From Suilimivivens sp964571145 (GTDB taxonomy: Bacteria; Bacillota; Clostridia; Lachnospirales; Lachnospiraceae), in NCBI GenBank assembly GCA_964571145.1, contig CAZNAP010000003.1, positions 1 through 64,000 on the forward strand: a DNA stretch of 64,000 nt, in the 5' to 3' direction. Numbering within the stretch: the stretch's first letter is position 1; every line of letters starts with the position of its first letter. The position numbers and the translations under genes were made by a program. Shown here piece after piece: positions 33,626 through 42,948 of the stretch. The notes under the pieces were generated by a model. It worked only from the letters and a program-made list of their open reading frames with translations. It ran no database searches and was not told where the DNA came from.

Positions 33626-34816
33626 ATGGCCCAACGTGAAGAAACGCGGAATCTGGAGACCATACCTGTTGGTTCTCTCGGAATTATTCCTTTGGAGGGG
33701 TGCAAAACTCTTGGAGAGAAAGTAAATGATTATCTGGTTGAGTGGAGAACCGTCCGCGAAAGTGAACACAAGGAAAGTCTGGCATTTTCCGGTTATCAGC
33801 GAGACTCCTATATTTTAAAGGCTAAAGTGCCCCGTTTTGGTTCCGGGGAAGCAAAAGGTATGATTTTGGAATCTGTAAGAGGTACTGATTTATATCTTTT
33901 GGTTGATGTAGCCAACTATTCTCTGACTTATTCTCTTTGCGGACATGAAAATCACATGTCTCCCGACGATCACTATCAGGATTTAAAAAGAGTGATTGCT
34001 GCTGTAGGTGGCAAGGCAAGAAGAATTACCGTTATTATGCCTTATTTATATGAAAGCCGTCAGCATAAAAGAACTGCTCGTGAATCTTTAGACTGTGCTT
34101 TAGCACTTCAGGAAATGGTTCACATGGGCGTAGACAATATTATTACCTTTGATGCTCATGATCCCCGTGTTCAAAACGCAATTCCGTTACATGGATTTGA
34201 AACTGTTCAGCCGGCTTATCAATTTATTAAGGGATTATTGAAGCATGTGAAAGGACTTCAACTGGATTCAGACCACATGATGATTATCAGTCCCGATGAA
34301 GGTGGTATGAGTCGTGCTATCTATATTGCCAATGTTCTTGGTTTGGATATGGGTATGTTCTACAAGAGACGTGATTACACCAAAGTAATTAATGGGCGTA
34401 ATCCGATTGTTGCCCATGAATTCCTTGGTACTTCTGTTGAAGGCAAGGATATGATTATTATTGACGATATGATTTCCTCAGGTGAAAGTGTATTGGAAGT
34501 AGCTTCCGCACTGAAAGAACGCAAGGCAAATAAGATATTTATCTGTTCTACGTTTGGATTGTTTACAAATGGTCTGGATCGCTTTGATAAAGCGTATGAA
34601 AGTGGCTTAATTGACAGAGTTCTAACCACTAATTTGATTTATCAGACTCCGGAGCTTCTGAATCGAGAATGGTATATTGACTGTGATATGAGTAAGTATA
34701 TTGCTTATCTGATTGATACATTGAACCATGACGCTTCAATTAGTGACCTTCTGAATCCCAATGACAGAATTCAGAAAGTCGTTTCCAAGTATCGCGCTGA
34801 CGAAGAAATTGATTAG
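33626..34816 (+). CDS. prs: Ribose-phosphate pyrophosphokinase, long clostridial form
   Basis: 396 residues, about 80 longer than typical Prs because of an N-terminal extension. The catalytic features are MPYLYESRQHKRTARES, FDAHDPRVQN, the flexible-loop region RRDYTKV and the PRPP-binding VEGKDMIIIDDMISSGESV. It makes PRPP for nucleotide synthesis. It begins nine bases after the DnaI-like gene with a GAGGTAA site, so the three genes form an operon. Assignment to Prs is firm; the long N-terminus is of unknown role. Confidence 0.88.
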   Translation: MAQREETRNLETIPVGSLGIIPLEGCKTLGEKVNDYLVEWRTVRESEHKESLAFSGYQRDSYILKAKVPRFGSGEAKGMILESVRGTDLYLLVDVANYSLTYSLCGHENHMSPDDHYQDLKRVIAAVGGKARRITVIMPYLYESRQHKRTARESLDCALALQEMVHMGVDNIITFDAHDPRVQNAIPLHGFETVQPAYQFIKGLLKHVKGLQLDSDHMMIISPDEGGMSRAIYIANVLGLDMGMFYKRRDYTKVINGRNPIVAHEFLGTSVEGKDMIIIDDMISSGESVLEVASALKERKANKIFICSTFGLFTNGLDRFDKAYESGLIDRVLTTNLIYQTPELLNREWYIDCDMSKYIAYLIDTLNHDASISDLLNPNDRIQKVVSKYRADEEID

Positions 34817-34818
34817 CT

Positions 34819-34835
34819 TAGTCACTCGGTGACTA
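34819..34835. repeat. Perfect TAGTCAC/GTGACTA palindrome after prs
   Basis: TAGTCAC and GTGACTA are separated by TCG, two bases after the prs stop codon. It is the most perfect copy of the dispersed CTAGTCACTCG word of this window. No T run follows, so it is a poor terminator. Confidence 0.6.
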
Positions 34836-34864
34836 GACGAATCACAGATAACACAAATTTGAAT

Positions 34865-37800
34865 TTATTGCATGATGACAGCAGCTGTTTTATTCATAAT
34901 ATCAGCTGCTGTTCCTTTTTCAAAAATATCCTGTAAACCCACATATTCTACCGCACTGCAATACGGCACATAGGTAGGAAGTGCTGTTAACTGCATATAC
35001 AGTTCTACAGCCTTATGTGGATCTTCAACGGATATGGTAAATAAATCCAGACTGGATAAAGCAGAGGTCAGATAAGAAACATAATAGCAGGGATCACTAA
35101 ACAGATGATTGACATTGCTCCAATCATACAACTGAGTGATTTCCGGCACATAATAGATGCCATATTCTTCCGAAAGTTCTAAATAAAGTTCATTCATCTC
35201 CTGAATTGTCATATCTGGATTCTCATAAACCTCAATTTCAAATTCTGATATTTGTGCCACATCCACTACTGCCTGTGCCAATTGGAATATCTGGGCAAAA
35301 GCAAGCTGTTCTCCTGCTTCACCTGCTGCTAAATCATCATAATACTCATAAAACAGTAATTCCAACCCTTGTGAATGAATTTCCGCTACGTCCATATTCA
35401 TATTGGTTTCAAGAATACTTTCCGTGCTTCGATAGGTCTGATTATAATGTCCAAATTCGTGAATTGCTGTATGATAATCGCGGTAATCGCCTGTTGGCGA
35501 TGCAAAAATAAATGCATCCTGATAATAAGGTAAATCAATTGTAAATCCCACATTGGCTTTGACATCCGAAAAAGCAATGTCATACATTTCATATTCCATC
35601 AGATGAGACAGACTTGCCCCTAACTCCGGGTCTATTTCATTCATATACGGCAGAATTGCAGCATACATCTCCTCATCCTCTAACACGGGAATGGTATATA
35701 ATGGTGTCAAATCCATCTCTCGCAGTTCTGTTTCCATATCCGAAATTACAGGTACAATATCCTTTTTAATCATTTGGAACAGCTTCTTCACGTCCTCATA
35801 ACTGTAATCTCTGACATAGAGTTCAGAATATGCATATTCTGCATAATTATCGTACCCGCTTATTTGTGCCATTTCATTTCGAAGGGTCACTAACTCTAAA
35901 AAAATAGTTCCAAGTGCATCCGTTCGCTTTTGACCAATTCCTTGATAAATAGCGATGTAATCTGAGGGTTCCAGCGTCATGCCCACCATGTCGAGGTCCG
36001 CTGAATTCCATTCTTTACCCTGGTATTCAAAGATAAAATCTTCCCCGGCTGCCTGCTCGAATTCACGAGTCAGCTTATTTTCTTCTGCTTCTATCTCCAA
36101 TTCACGTTCTGTTTTATCCTCATACTTGGCCATTGATTCCACCAGATAGGGGTCCATTACCGTTTTCATGGTTTCCCGGTAAGGCGACTGGCATACCTGG
36201 CGAAGTGTACCGTAAGCATGATCCTGAATTGTAATACACATCTCCAGCAATTCTTGTTCCTTCAGTGTATTTTCCTCGCTATAAATATCCTGATAGTATT
36301 GAATACTGGCCAGAGAATAACACGTCGACAGTATGCTCAGTTCATCCGTCACCTTTGTATACAAATTTATCATTAGTTCCGGATCCGCCTGTTCTCCTGT
36401 TGCAACTGCATCAGCTGCCAACGTTTCCATCTGTTCTAAAAGTCCTGTAATCACCGTTTTGTCATATGTTAAATCATTCATTTCCGAGAAAGAAACATCT
36501 GCTTTCTTTCTGGTTTGATAAAAAGAAGTTGTCTGATACACATACAGCGTATAGGGAGAGCTGTCGTTTGTGTAAGTACCCACTAACTCAAGTCCCGTCT
36601 CCTGCGCATTACTCAGTTCAATTCTAGAGAAAATATAGCGTCCGCCCAGTGCCTTAAAGGCATCCAAATCAATATAAATATCGTTGTCAGTCACGTTATA
36701 GCTTCTGTATGCATTGACAATTGAAAGGTCGGTACCGGAATACAGATAGGCTCTGGCACCCCACTCATCATAATAAATTCGACTTTCTTCTACACGATCC
36801 AGTGCCGGTGCAATGACTTTACGAAACTCATCTTTATATATCTGCGAATAAAATCCCAAATAGCCATCTAATGTAGCAATTCCATTGTATTCTAATATAG
36901 CAGGATAAAAGCCATAAGCCGCGGACCATTGCCCACAATAGCCAATGTCTTCTTTCGCTTCTTCAAATAATTCCTCGGAATAAAATTCTCCATAACTAAG
37001 CTGATCCACCTGTTTGTCTTTGACAATCGAATACGCCTGCCCAAAACAGGTATGATACAAATCATTAAAGGTAGTATCGGACAAAACAATCAACAAGATG
37101 CTAGCTACTGCCAGCAGATTTGCCGCAACAGTCAGCAGCTTCCTGCCATTGTCATATAGTCTTTTTAAAACCAGAAAGAATGCCGCATACCAGACAAACG
37201 GGCTAAAAAAGACCGTTCTGTTAAACTGCCAACCGGTGAGAGGTGGGCAAATCGTCTCCACCACTTGGCGAAAACCTTCCCAATAATAGATTCCATAAAT
37301 CACACTGTTAAACACAAGCACCAGTGCCATTAAGTTAAACAAATCATGAAAAATACCCTTTAGATTTTTATGACGAATATAAGAAACATTCAAATAAATA
37401 AAATAAAAAATACACACAGGTAAAATCAACCATGTATGCATACTTTCCGCATGAAACATGCCTTTTGTCAATACATCACCGATGGTTCGTATTATTTCTA
37501 CGGCTGACATACTCCCTGCAACCATAGTAGAACGAATGGTCACCTCGTCTCCAAACAGCATTAACCCGAAAAGTCTGTATTCACAGGCAATACAACCGGC
37601 AGAAAGCACCACAATCGCCAACAGATTTCTCCAAGGAATCTTTTTGTCCCTAATCCACAGCCAAATAAAAGCTACTACCATATAGGCTAAGATAAATAAC
37701 CCAAAATAAGTGAAATAAGATAACAGAGGATAAAAAAACAGTGCCACATACCACTTAGCTGCCGGTTGTCTATAAATCTTCAGAACCAGCCAAATCACAA

Positions 37801-38254
37801 GTGGAATAGAAGCAAAAGGAATGCCGAAAGCCGGAAATAAATTCAGAATCCCATAGGCCAAGCCAAGCAGATAAACCAAAGGTTTGTATTTGGAATATTG
37901 TTCTCCGTACAACTCCTTCGCCAATAGAATCACAGAGCCTAATGCAATCAGTATTTTAAGAAAATATCCTGCAATATAAGCCCAATATGCAGGTAAAATC
38001 ATATATAGCATTGTATATAAAGAAAACTCAGCAGGTAGACTGTCCCTGCTGATTCCACCCAGAAAAGGAACCCATTCTCCATGAGTCCAAAAGGTTCCCG
38101 TATCTTTCATCATTTGAAATTGGGGAATAAAGAGATCCAGATTATCATGAACCGCAATGATACTGTCTTCCCCGCTAAGAATAAAAACAAGACCTGCAAA
38201 TACAATAAAACCAAATACAATCAATAAATACCAGTTGGTAATCAGCTTTTTCAA
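34865..38254 (-). CDS. YfhO-like membrane protein fused to an M3-family metallopeptidase
   Basis: 1129 residues in one open frame. Residues 1 to about 405 hold roughly a dozen membrane helices, starting LLIVFGFIVFAGLVFIL. The first outside loop HDNLDLFIPQFQMM resembles the acidic loop of GT-C enzymes in the YfhO family. Residues about 405-600 are an outside domain. Residues about 610-1129 are a thimet-oligopeptidase-like M3 peptidase with the zinc motif HEFGH at 932-936 and the third ligand at about E958 (AEIHSQG). Topology puts the peptidase outside the cell. Known YfhO proteins transfer sugars from polyprenyl-phosphate carriers. The neighbouring GT2 gene, 57 bases upstream, fits as the carrier-sugar donor enzyme. 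Confidence 0.85.
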   Translation of the reverse strand: MKKLITNWYLLIVFGFIVFAGLVFILSGEDSIIAVHDNLDLFIPQFQMMKDTGTFWTHGEWVPFLGGISRDSLPAEFSLYTMLYMILPAYWAYIAGYFLKILIALGSVILLAKELYGEQYSKYKPLVYLLGLAYGILNLFPAFGIPFASIPLVIWLVLKIYRQPAAKWYVALFFYPLLSYFTYFGLFILAYMVVAFIWLWIRDKKIPWRNLLAIVVLSAGCIACEYRLFGLMLFGDEVTIRSTMVAGSMSAVEIIRTIGDVLTKGMFHAESMHTWLILPVCIFYFIYLNVSYIRHKNLKGIFHDLFNLMALVLVFNSVIYGIYYWEGFRQVVETICPPLTGWQFNRTVFFSPFVWYAAFFLVLKRLYDNGRKLLTVAANLLAVASILLIVLSDTTFNDLYHTCFGQAYSIVKDKQVDQLSYGEFYSEELFEEAKEDIGYCGQWSAAYGFYPAILEYNGIATLDGYLGFYSQIYKDEFRKVIAPALDRVEESRIYYDEWGARAYLYSGTDLSIVNAYRSYNVTDNDIYIDLDAFKALGGRYIFSRIELSNAQETGLELVGTYTNDSSPYTLYVYQTTSFYQTRKKADVSFSEMNDLTYDKTVITGLLEQMETLAADAVATGEQADPELMINLYTKVTDELSILSTCYSLASIQYYQDIYSEENTLKEQELLEMCITIQDHAYGTLRQVCQSPYRETMKTVMDPYLVESMAKYEDKTERELEIEAEENKLTREFEQAAGEDFIFEYQGKEWNSADLDMVGMTLEPSDYIAIYQGIGQKRTDALGTIFLELVTLRNEMAQISGYDNYAEYAYSELYVRDYSYEDVKKLFQMIKKDIVPVISDMETELREMDLTPLYTIPVLEDEEMYAAILPYMNEIDPELGASLSHLMEYEMYDIAFSDVKANVGFTIDLPYYQDAFIFASPTGDYRDYHTAIHEFGHYNQTYRSTESILETNMNMDVAEIHSQGLELLFYEYYDDLAAGEAGEQLAFAQIFQLAQAVVDVAQISEFEIEVYENPDMTIQEMNELYLELSEEYGIYYVPEITQLYDWSNVNHLFSDPCYYVSYLTSALSSLDLFTISVEDPHKAVELYMQLTALPTYVPYCSAVEYVGLQDIFEKGTAADIMNKTAAVIMQ

Positions 38255-38281
38255 ATAGAATCCTCCATGTCAGACTCTTTT

Positions 38282-38314
38282 AAGCACACGGTGCTTAGTC
38301 ACTTGGGTGCTTAG
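38282..38314. repeat. Two adjacent copies of the dispersed hairpin word
   Basis: AAGCAC and GTGCTT (38282-38296) form a perfect 6-bp inverted repeat around ACG, followed by TTAGTCACTTGGGTGCTTAG up to 38314. The second copy runs into the stop codon of the GT2 gene. Confidence 0.5.
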
Positions 38315-39246
38315 CCCAGGCGATGTTCTTTCTCACAAACAAGCCCAAAGCGATATTCAAAGTCACGTCTGTTTTTCATAGCCATATTAGACAAAATAAG
38401 TCCTGCAAAGAAAGATTGAATCGCCGCCATTCCAATAAAACCACACACGATTAATGTAGGGAAACGCAGAACCAATCCTGTCAGCATATATTCAATAATG
38501 ACCGGTATCACAAATATAACTGCTGCCGCAGCCAACAATAAGGCAAATATTCCAAAAAATCCAAACGGCTTGTAATCTCTGTAAAGACGGAAAATTGTGC
38601 CAAGCACACGCATTCCATCCACATAAGTGTTCAGCTTTGACACACTGCCTTCCGGCCTGTCGCGGTAATCCACGATTACATTGTCAATTTGCATATGGTT
38701 ATAGACAGCGTGAATGGTCATTTCCGTTTCAATTTCAAAACCGGCAGAAAGCACCGGGAAGGTTTTCACAAATCCATAGCTGAACGCACGAAAGCCTGTC
38801 ATAATATCCTTGATTTTACAGCCGAAAAGTCGATTAATACTGGAGCGCACCAGTGAATTTCCCAAATTATGAAACGGACGCTTGTTTTCTTCAAAATAAG
38901 TAGAGGATAATCTGTCTCCGACTACCATATCCGCATTATAGGTCAAAACTTTGTCCACCATTTCAGGTGCAAATTCCATGGGATAGGTATCGTCTCCGTC
39001 TACCATAATATAACAATGTGCCTCTATTTCACGGAACATTCTTCTGATGACATTCCCCTTACCCTGTACATATTCATGCTTGATGACGGCTCCTGCCTGC
39101 TCTGCAAGCTCTACCGTTCTATCTGTTGAATTATTGTCATATACATAAACAACTGCTTCAGGTAAGGCTTTTTTTGCGTCCTCAATTACCTTTACAATCG
39201 TTTTTTCCTCATTATAACACGGAATTAATACAGCGATTTTGTCCAT
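38311..39246 (-). CDS. Polyprenyl-phosphate glycosyltransferase, GT2
   Basis: 311 residues. The GT-A domain has VLIPCYNEEKTI (about 6-17), the DNNSTDRT and MVDGDDTYP acidic motifs, and the ITGFRAF-like segment IMTGFRAFSYGF. Two C-terminal membrane helices (about 228-250 and 260-285) anchor it. This matches the DPM1/GtrB/CsbB group, which charges undecaprenyl phosphate with a sugar on the inner face. Encoded just upstream of the YfhO fusion, it is likely the donor-forming partner; the sugar is unknown. No GtcA-like flippase is in view. Confidence 0.85.
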   Translation of the reverse strand: MDKIAVLIPCYNEEKTIVKVIEDAKKALPEAVVYVYDNNSTDRTVELAEQAGAVIKHEYVQGKGNVIRRMFREIEAHCYIMVDGDDTYPMEFAPEMVDKVLTYNADMVVGDRLSSTYFEENKRPFHNLGNSLVRSSINRLFGCKIKDIMTGFRAFSYGFVKTFPVLSAGFEIETEMTIHAVYNHMQIDNVIVDYRDRPEGSVSKLNTYVDGMRVLGTIFRLYRDYKPFGFFGIFALLLAAAAVIFVIPVIIEYMLTGLVLRFPTLIVCGFIGMAAIQSFFAGLILSNMAMKNRRDFEYRFGLVCEKEHRLG

Positions 39247-39438
39247 AATGGCTCCTGCCTTTCTCCTTGGCTTGTCCGATTAATAACATCTTGATTTTCA
39301 CATTCTACTATAACAAATATTTAATCTATCGTCAAAAATTGTTCGTTGCGAAACCAATGCACCTGTTATATACTAGATAAGAATCGTTTGTCGGTTATTG
39401 ACGAATAATACTATTATATAGAAAAGGAACGTGACTTT

Positions 39439-40173
39439 ATGATTCGATTTATTAGTGTCTTAATATTCGTTATTTTATTCTTGATTCTCAGTATTCCTCT
39501 TCTGATAGCGGAATGGATCATCGGTAAATTTAATATGGATTTAAAGAATAAAAGTTCACTAGCGATTGTCAACTGGGCTTTTCGTGTATGCCTGTTTTTC
39601 TCAGGAACGAAAATTACAGTTTTGGGAGAAGACAATGTACCCAAGGATCAGGCTGTTTTATATGTTGGAAATCATCGCAGTTATTTTGATATATTGTTGA
39701 CTTACGTGCGCGTGCCCAGACCCACCGGTTACATTGCAAAAAAGGAAATGCTCCGCTATCCGCTTCTGGTCAACTGGATGAAAAATCTTCATTGCCTTTT
39801 TCTGGATCGACAAGATATTAAACAAGGCTTAAAGACAATTTTGACAGCTATAGAGAAAATTAAATCAGGTATTTCCATTTGTATCTTTCCGGAAGGGACC
39901 CGCAACAGAACCAATGATACTTTCATGGAATTTCATGAAGGCAGTTTTAAAGTTGCAGAGAAAACCGGCTGTCCCATTATTCCTATGACCATTAACAATT
40001 CCGCAGATATTTTCGAAGACCACCTTCCAAAAATTCGCAAAACACATGTGGTAATCGAATACGGAAAACCCATTTACTTAAGTGACTTGTCTAAAGAAGA
40101 CCGTAAACGGGCAGGCGCTTATACCTTGAATATCATTAAAGAAACTTACTTTAAAAACAAAGAATTGGTATAG
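39439..40173 (+). CDS. plsC: 1-acyl-sn-glycerol-3-phosphate acyltransferase
   Basis: 244 residues. One N-terminal hydrophobic helix (about 5-25) is followed by the acyltransferase HX4D motif NHRSYFDIL near residue 77 and the substrate motif FPEGTRN near residue 150, plus PIIPMTINNS. It makes phosphatidic acid at the membrane. It is a lone + strand gene that converges on the next gene with a 10-base gap. Length and motifs are normal. Confidence 0.9.
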   Translation: MIRFISVLIFVILFLILSIPLLIAEWIIGKFNMDLKNKSSLAIVNWAFRVCLFFSGTKITVLGEDNVPKDQAVLYVGNHRSYFDILLTYVRVPRPTGYIAKKEMLRYPLLVNWMKNLHCLFLDRQDIKQGLKTILTAIEKIKSGISICIFPEGTRNRTNDTFMEFHEGSFKVAEKTGCPIIPMTINNSADIFEDHLPKIRKTHVVIEYGKPIYLSDLSKEDRKRAGAYTLNIIKETYFKNKELV

Positions 40174-40183
40174 GCTTAAGCGC

Positions 40184-41083
40184 TTATTCCATCTTATTCA
40201 CTGTAAATACCATACCACTGATAGGGTAAATCCACTCATTGTTAAGCGATATGTCATAAATACCGTTTTTATGTTCATGTGCCACTTCCACAGAGGATTC
40301 TTCTCCTTTGCTTAAGAAGGAAAACATCTCAACATTCATAGTATCTTCGGGATAGCTTACTGATATTTTAGGCGCTTTTGTAGGATACACAATTGCTACT
40401 TCCAAAATGCTGTCCCAACGCTTTGGCATGTGGAAAATAATCCGCACGGTATGCTCTTGTACATCCAATTTATGTTGCGCATGCAATTTCACAATCATGG
40501 CATTTTCATTGATCACGACATCATGAATTTCGCCTGCAGAATTATCTATTTGCACATCTAATTTGAAAAGGCTGCGGAACTGTTCCAGCAATTCAGCTTT
40601 CTGTAAAGATAAGAAGTATTGAACATCCTCTTTCTTTAAATCCAAACTTTCCCGGAAAATACAGTTTTCCAATTCAGCATCTATTTTCTTATCTCTGAAT
40701 GCATTATCAAGATTCTTATTGTCAAACACAAATCCAATCGAAAAATCATTTCCAATTGCACCATTTGATTCTTCTGACAAATACTTTACTTTGTAAAACA
40801 ATTTTTCCTGTACATAAAAATAATCATCACAATTCGATAAAATATTGTAACCCTTGGGTAAATACATGCTTAATTCAAAGTCATAATTAAACTCTGTTCT
40901 GATTTTATAATTTACATCCGTAAATAAATAATTCTTAATATTATCCTGAATCATTTCTGTTGCATCTTCATCTTTGACAATCGCAGCAACTGTGGATTGA
41001 ATAAATCGTTTCTTTTGTTCCTCTGTAAACAAATCCAGTGTGTCAGGATTACTCATCAGTGTTTCCGTTATCTTTTGAGACAT
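40184..41083 (-). CDS. Unrecognised protein, about 299 residues
   Basis: I do not recognise a family. The product is acidic, without a signal peptide or membrane segment. It has a helical N-terminal third (LDLFTEEQKKRFIQSTVAAIVKD) and a beta-rich remainder. The start is uncertain: the ATG at 41083 has no good ribosome binding site, and the frame stays open upstream into the end of the dipeptidase gene, so an unusual start there is possible. It is the last gene of the - strand group with the Ddl, MurF and dipeptidase genes. Confidence 0.6.
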   Translation of the reverse strand: MSQKITETLMSNPDTLDLFTEEQKKRFIQSTVAAIVKDEDATEMIQDNIKNYLFTDVNYKIRTEFNYDFELSMYLPKGYNILSNCDDYFYVQEKLFYKVKYLSEESNGAIGNDFSIGFVFDNKNLDNAFRDKKIDAELENCIFRESLDLKKEDVQYFLSLQKAELLEQFRSLFKLDVQIDNSAGEIHDVVINENAMIVKLHAQHKLDVQEHTVRIIFHMPKRWDSILEVAIVYPTKAPKISVSYPEDTMNVEMFSFLSKGEESSVEVAHEHKNGIYDISLNNEWIYPISGMVFTVNKME

Positions 41084-41126
41084 TTCCAGCGCAGAGGAAT
41101 CTTTGGTTAATTTTTCATTGAAGAAA

Positions 41127-41753
41127 TCAAAAATCAGTAAAGGTGGAATAATGCCACCATTCAGATGGCAAATTCGTAAATCCCACTGATGTCATTGCCG
41201 AATATAAAATACGCCGATTTTGTTTGATGATGTCCTCATCTGTCTCTTCATAAAAATCTGTATGGGTTGCCTGCGTAAAAGCGTCGAAAGCAGTTCCCAT
41301 ATTCAGTTCATTGCCATCTCGGTCAATTAGTGTAAGATCAATCGCCCCTCCTGTTGTATGCGCCGGAGGACAGATTGTATCTCTAACCGGTAATGCCACA
41401 TATTTGGAAATTTCCCGTTTCTGCAGTTCTTCCGGCAAATCCGCTAATTGAAACTCTTTGATAATAATCTGTGCATAGAAATAAAACAATTCTTCCTGAA
41501 GAGCAAAGGGTCTCCATGCATCCCAAATTCGAAACCGAAGGCCAGTCGGTAATTGCTTCTGTGCCAGTAATAACAGGTCCCTCACTTCTTTCCGCAGCAG
41601 GCATTTCTTCTCCGCATTCTTCATGCCCAGTAACGGATATTGCATTTTGACACTAATCTCATTTCCGTCAATCAGCTCAACAAATGGAGAGGAAATAAAA
41701 TTCCTCTTTTCGCATCGTTCCGGTTGTTCTATTGCAGGGATGCTATATTCCAC
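41127..41753 (-). CDS. D-alanyl-D-alanine dipeptidase, VanX/M15D type
   Basis: 208 residues starting with GTG at 41753, whose G is the last base of the ddl stop codon. M15D hallmarks are the substrate Arg in IWDAWRPF, zinc ligands in AHTTGGAIDLTL (His and Asp) and the catalytic EWWH near the C-terminus. No signal peptide is present, so it acts in the cytoplasm like VanX. Known enzymes hydrolyse D-Ala-D-Ala dipeptide, either for resistance remodelling or for recycling. The direct coupling with ligase genes is discussed under findings. Confidence 0.88.
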   Translation of the reverse strand: MEYSIPAIEQPERCEKRNFISSPFVELIDGNEISVKMQYPLLGMKNAEKKCLLRKEVRDLLLLAQKQLPTGLRFRIWDAWRPFALQEELFYFYAQIIIKEFQLADLPEELQKREISKYVALPVRDTICPPAHTTGGAIDLTLIDRDGNELNMGTAFDAFTQATHTDFYEETDEDIIKQNRRILYSAMTSVGFTNLPSEWWHYSTFTDF

Positions 41754-42934
41754 TATGATTTCACTCCTTTTGTGCCCGAAAAAGATTGTTGACTCAAAAT
41801 ATTCGTATCAAAAGTAAATGTCAAATTCTGTTCCTCTCTGGATCGTTTCAGGGCAAGTTGAATCATTCTGTCCAGTAGCTCTTTGTAGGGAATTCCGATT
41901 GGTTCCCACAAATAAAAAGCCAGAGAGCCGGGAATTGTATTAATTTCATTAAAATACAGGTCTTGTGTGTCGTTATCCACCAAAAAGTCTATTCTCGAAA
42001 CGCCGTTGCATCCAAGGCACTTAAATGCTTTCACTGCCAAATTTTGAACCTCGGTTCTCTTTTCATCCGATAATTCAGCTGGAATCTTTCTCGAAACACT
42101 GGCCATTCCTTTTGATTTGCCACCTTTGCCATTTCCCAAATATTTGTCTTCATAACTCAGGATATCTTTTGTGTGTAACGGTTCTTCGCATTCAGAAGCA
42201 ATTGCTTCATTTTCATTACCCAGTACTGCACAGTTTATCTCTCGAAGATTGGTAATGGCATGTTCGATGATAATTTTCGATGCATAATTAAACGCATCAT
42301 CAATTACCTGTGTTAACTCCACTTTGTCCTTTGCAATACCTATTCCTACGCTGGAGCCAAGATTAACAGGCTTGACAATCACCGGATATCCCAACTTATT
42401 TTCAGTTTTCTCAATCATCTTATCAATGTCACTATAATCGGAAGTCGTAAAAGTCATGCCATCTAACACAGGAATGCCATTGTCTTTTAATACGGCCTTC
42501 ATAATATATTTATCCATACCGATTGCAGATGCAGTCACATCACAGCCTACAAACGGAATACCAATTGTTTTTAAATATCCCTGTAGGGTTCCGTCTTCTG
42601 CATTTGTTCCATGCACAATAGGAAAAGCCACATCGATTGCAATACTCTTTTCCTTCTTAAATTTTTTGGCCGGATAGGGCACTAAATTTACGGCTCCATT
42701 TTCATTCACAAAAATCACGCGCTGTGATTTTTGAATTAAGGTGTCAATATTTTTATAGGCTTCTATTTCACCTATTTGTTCTCCGATATACATATCATTC
42801 TTTTTCGTAATATAGACCGGTATAATATGATACTTCTCTGTATCCATACTCATAATTGCCTGTATACCGGATATAATCGACACCTCATGCTCTACACTTT
42901 TTCCGCCAAACAATACCGCAACATTGATTTTCAT
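41753..42934 (-). CDS. D-alanine--D-alanine ligase family protein with long omega loop
   Basis: 393 residues from the ATG at 42934, set by GAGAGGAG. It has the Ddl N-terminal motif VLFGGKSVEHEVSI, the ATP-grasp PVIVKPVNLGSSVGI and the metal site YFNEINTIPGSLAFYLW. The omega loop reads SYEDKYLGNGKGGKSKG and on to SRKIPAEL. It keeps the Tyr of the KYL motif seen in D-Ala:D-Ala enzymes rather than the VanA-type His. It is longer than usual (about 300-350) owing to that loop and a C-terminal tail. It lies between murF and the dipeptidase gene. Confidence 0.87.
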   Translation of the reverse strand: MKINVAVLFGGKSVEHEVSIISGIQAIMSMDTEKYHIIPVYITKKNDMYIGEQIGEIEAYKNIDTLIQKSQRVIFVNENGAVNLVPYPAKKFKKEKSIAIDVAFPIVHGTNAEDGTLQGYLKTIGIPFVGCDVTASAIGMDKYIMKAVLKDNGIPVLDGMTFTTSDYSDIDKMIEKTENKLGYPVIVKPVNLGSSVGIGIAKDKVELTQVIDDAFNYASKIIIEHAITNLREINCAVLGNENEAIASECEEPLHTKDILSYEDKYLGNGKGGKSKGMASVSRKIPAELSDEKRTEVQNLAVKAFKCLGCNGVSRIDFLVDNDTQDLYFNEINTIPGSLAFYLWEPIGIPYKELLDRMIQLALKRSREEQNLTFTFDTNILSQQSFSGTKGVKS

Positions 42935-42948
42935 GCGCCAATCTCCTC

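Noticed and set aside
40184..41083. Frameshifted extension of the dipeptidase gene
   Set aside because: The frame upstream of 41083 stays open through the end of the dipeptidase gene, but the dipeptidase has its normal end after EWWHYSTF, so the overlap is coincidental.
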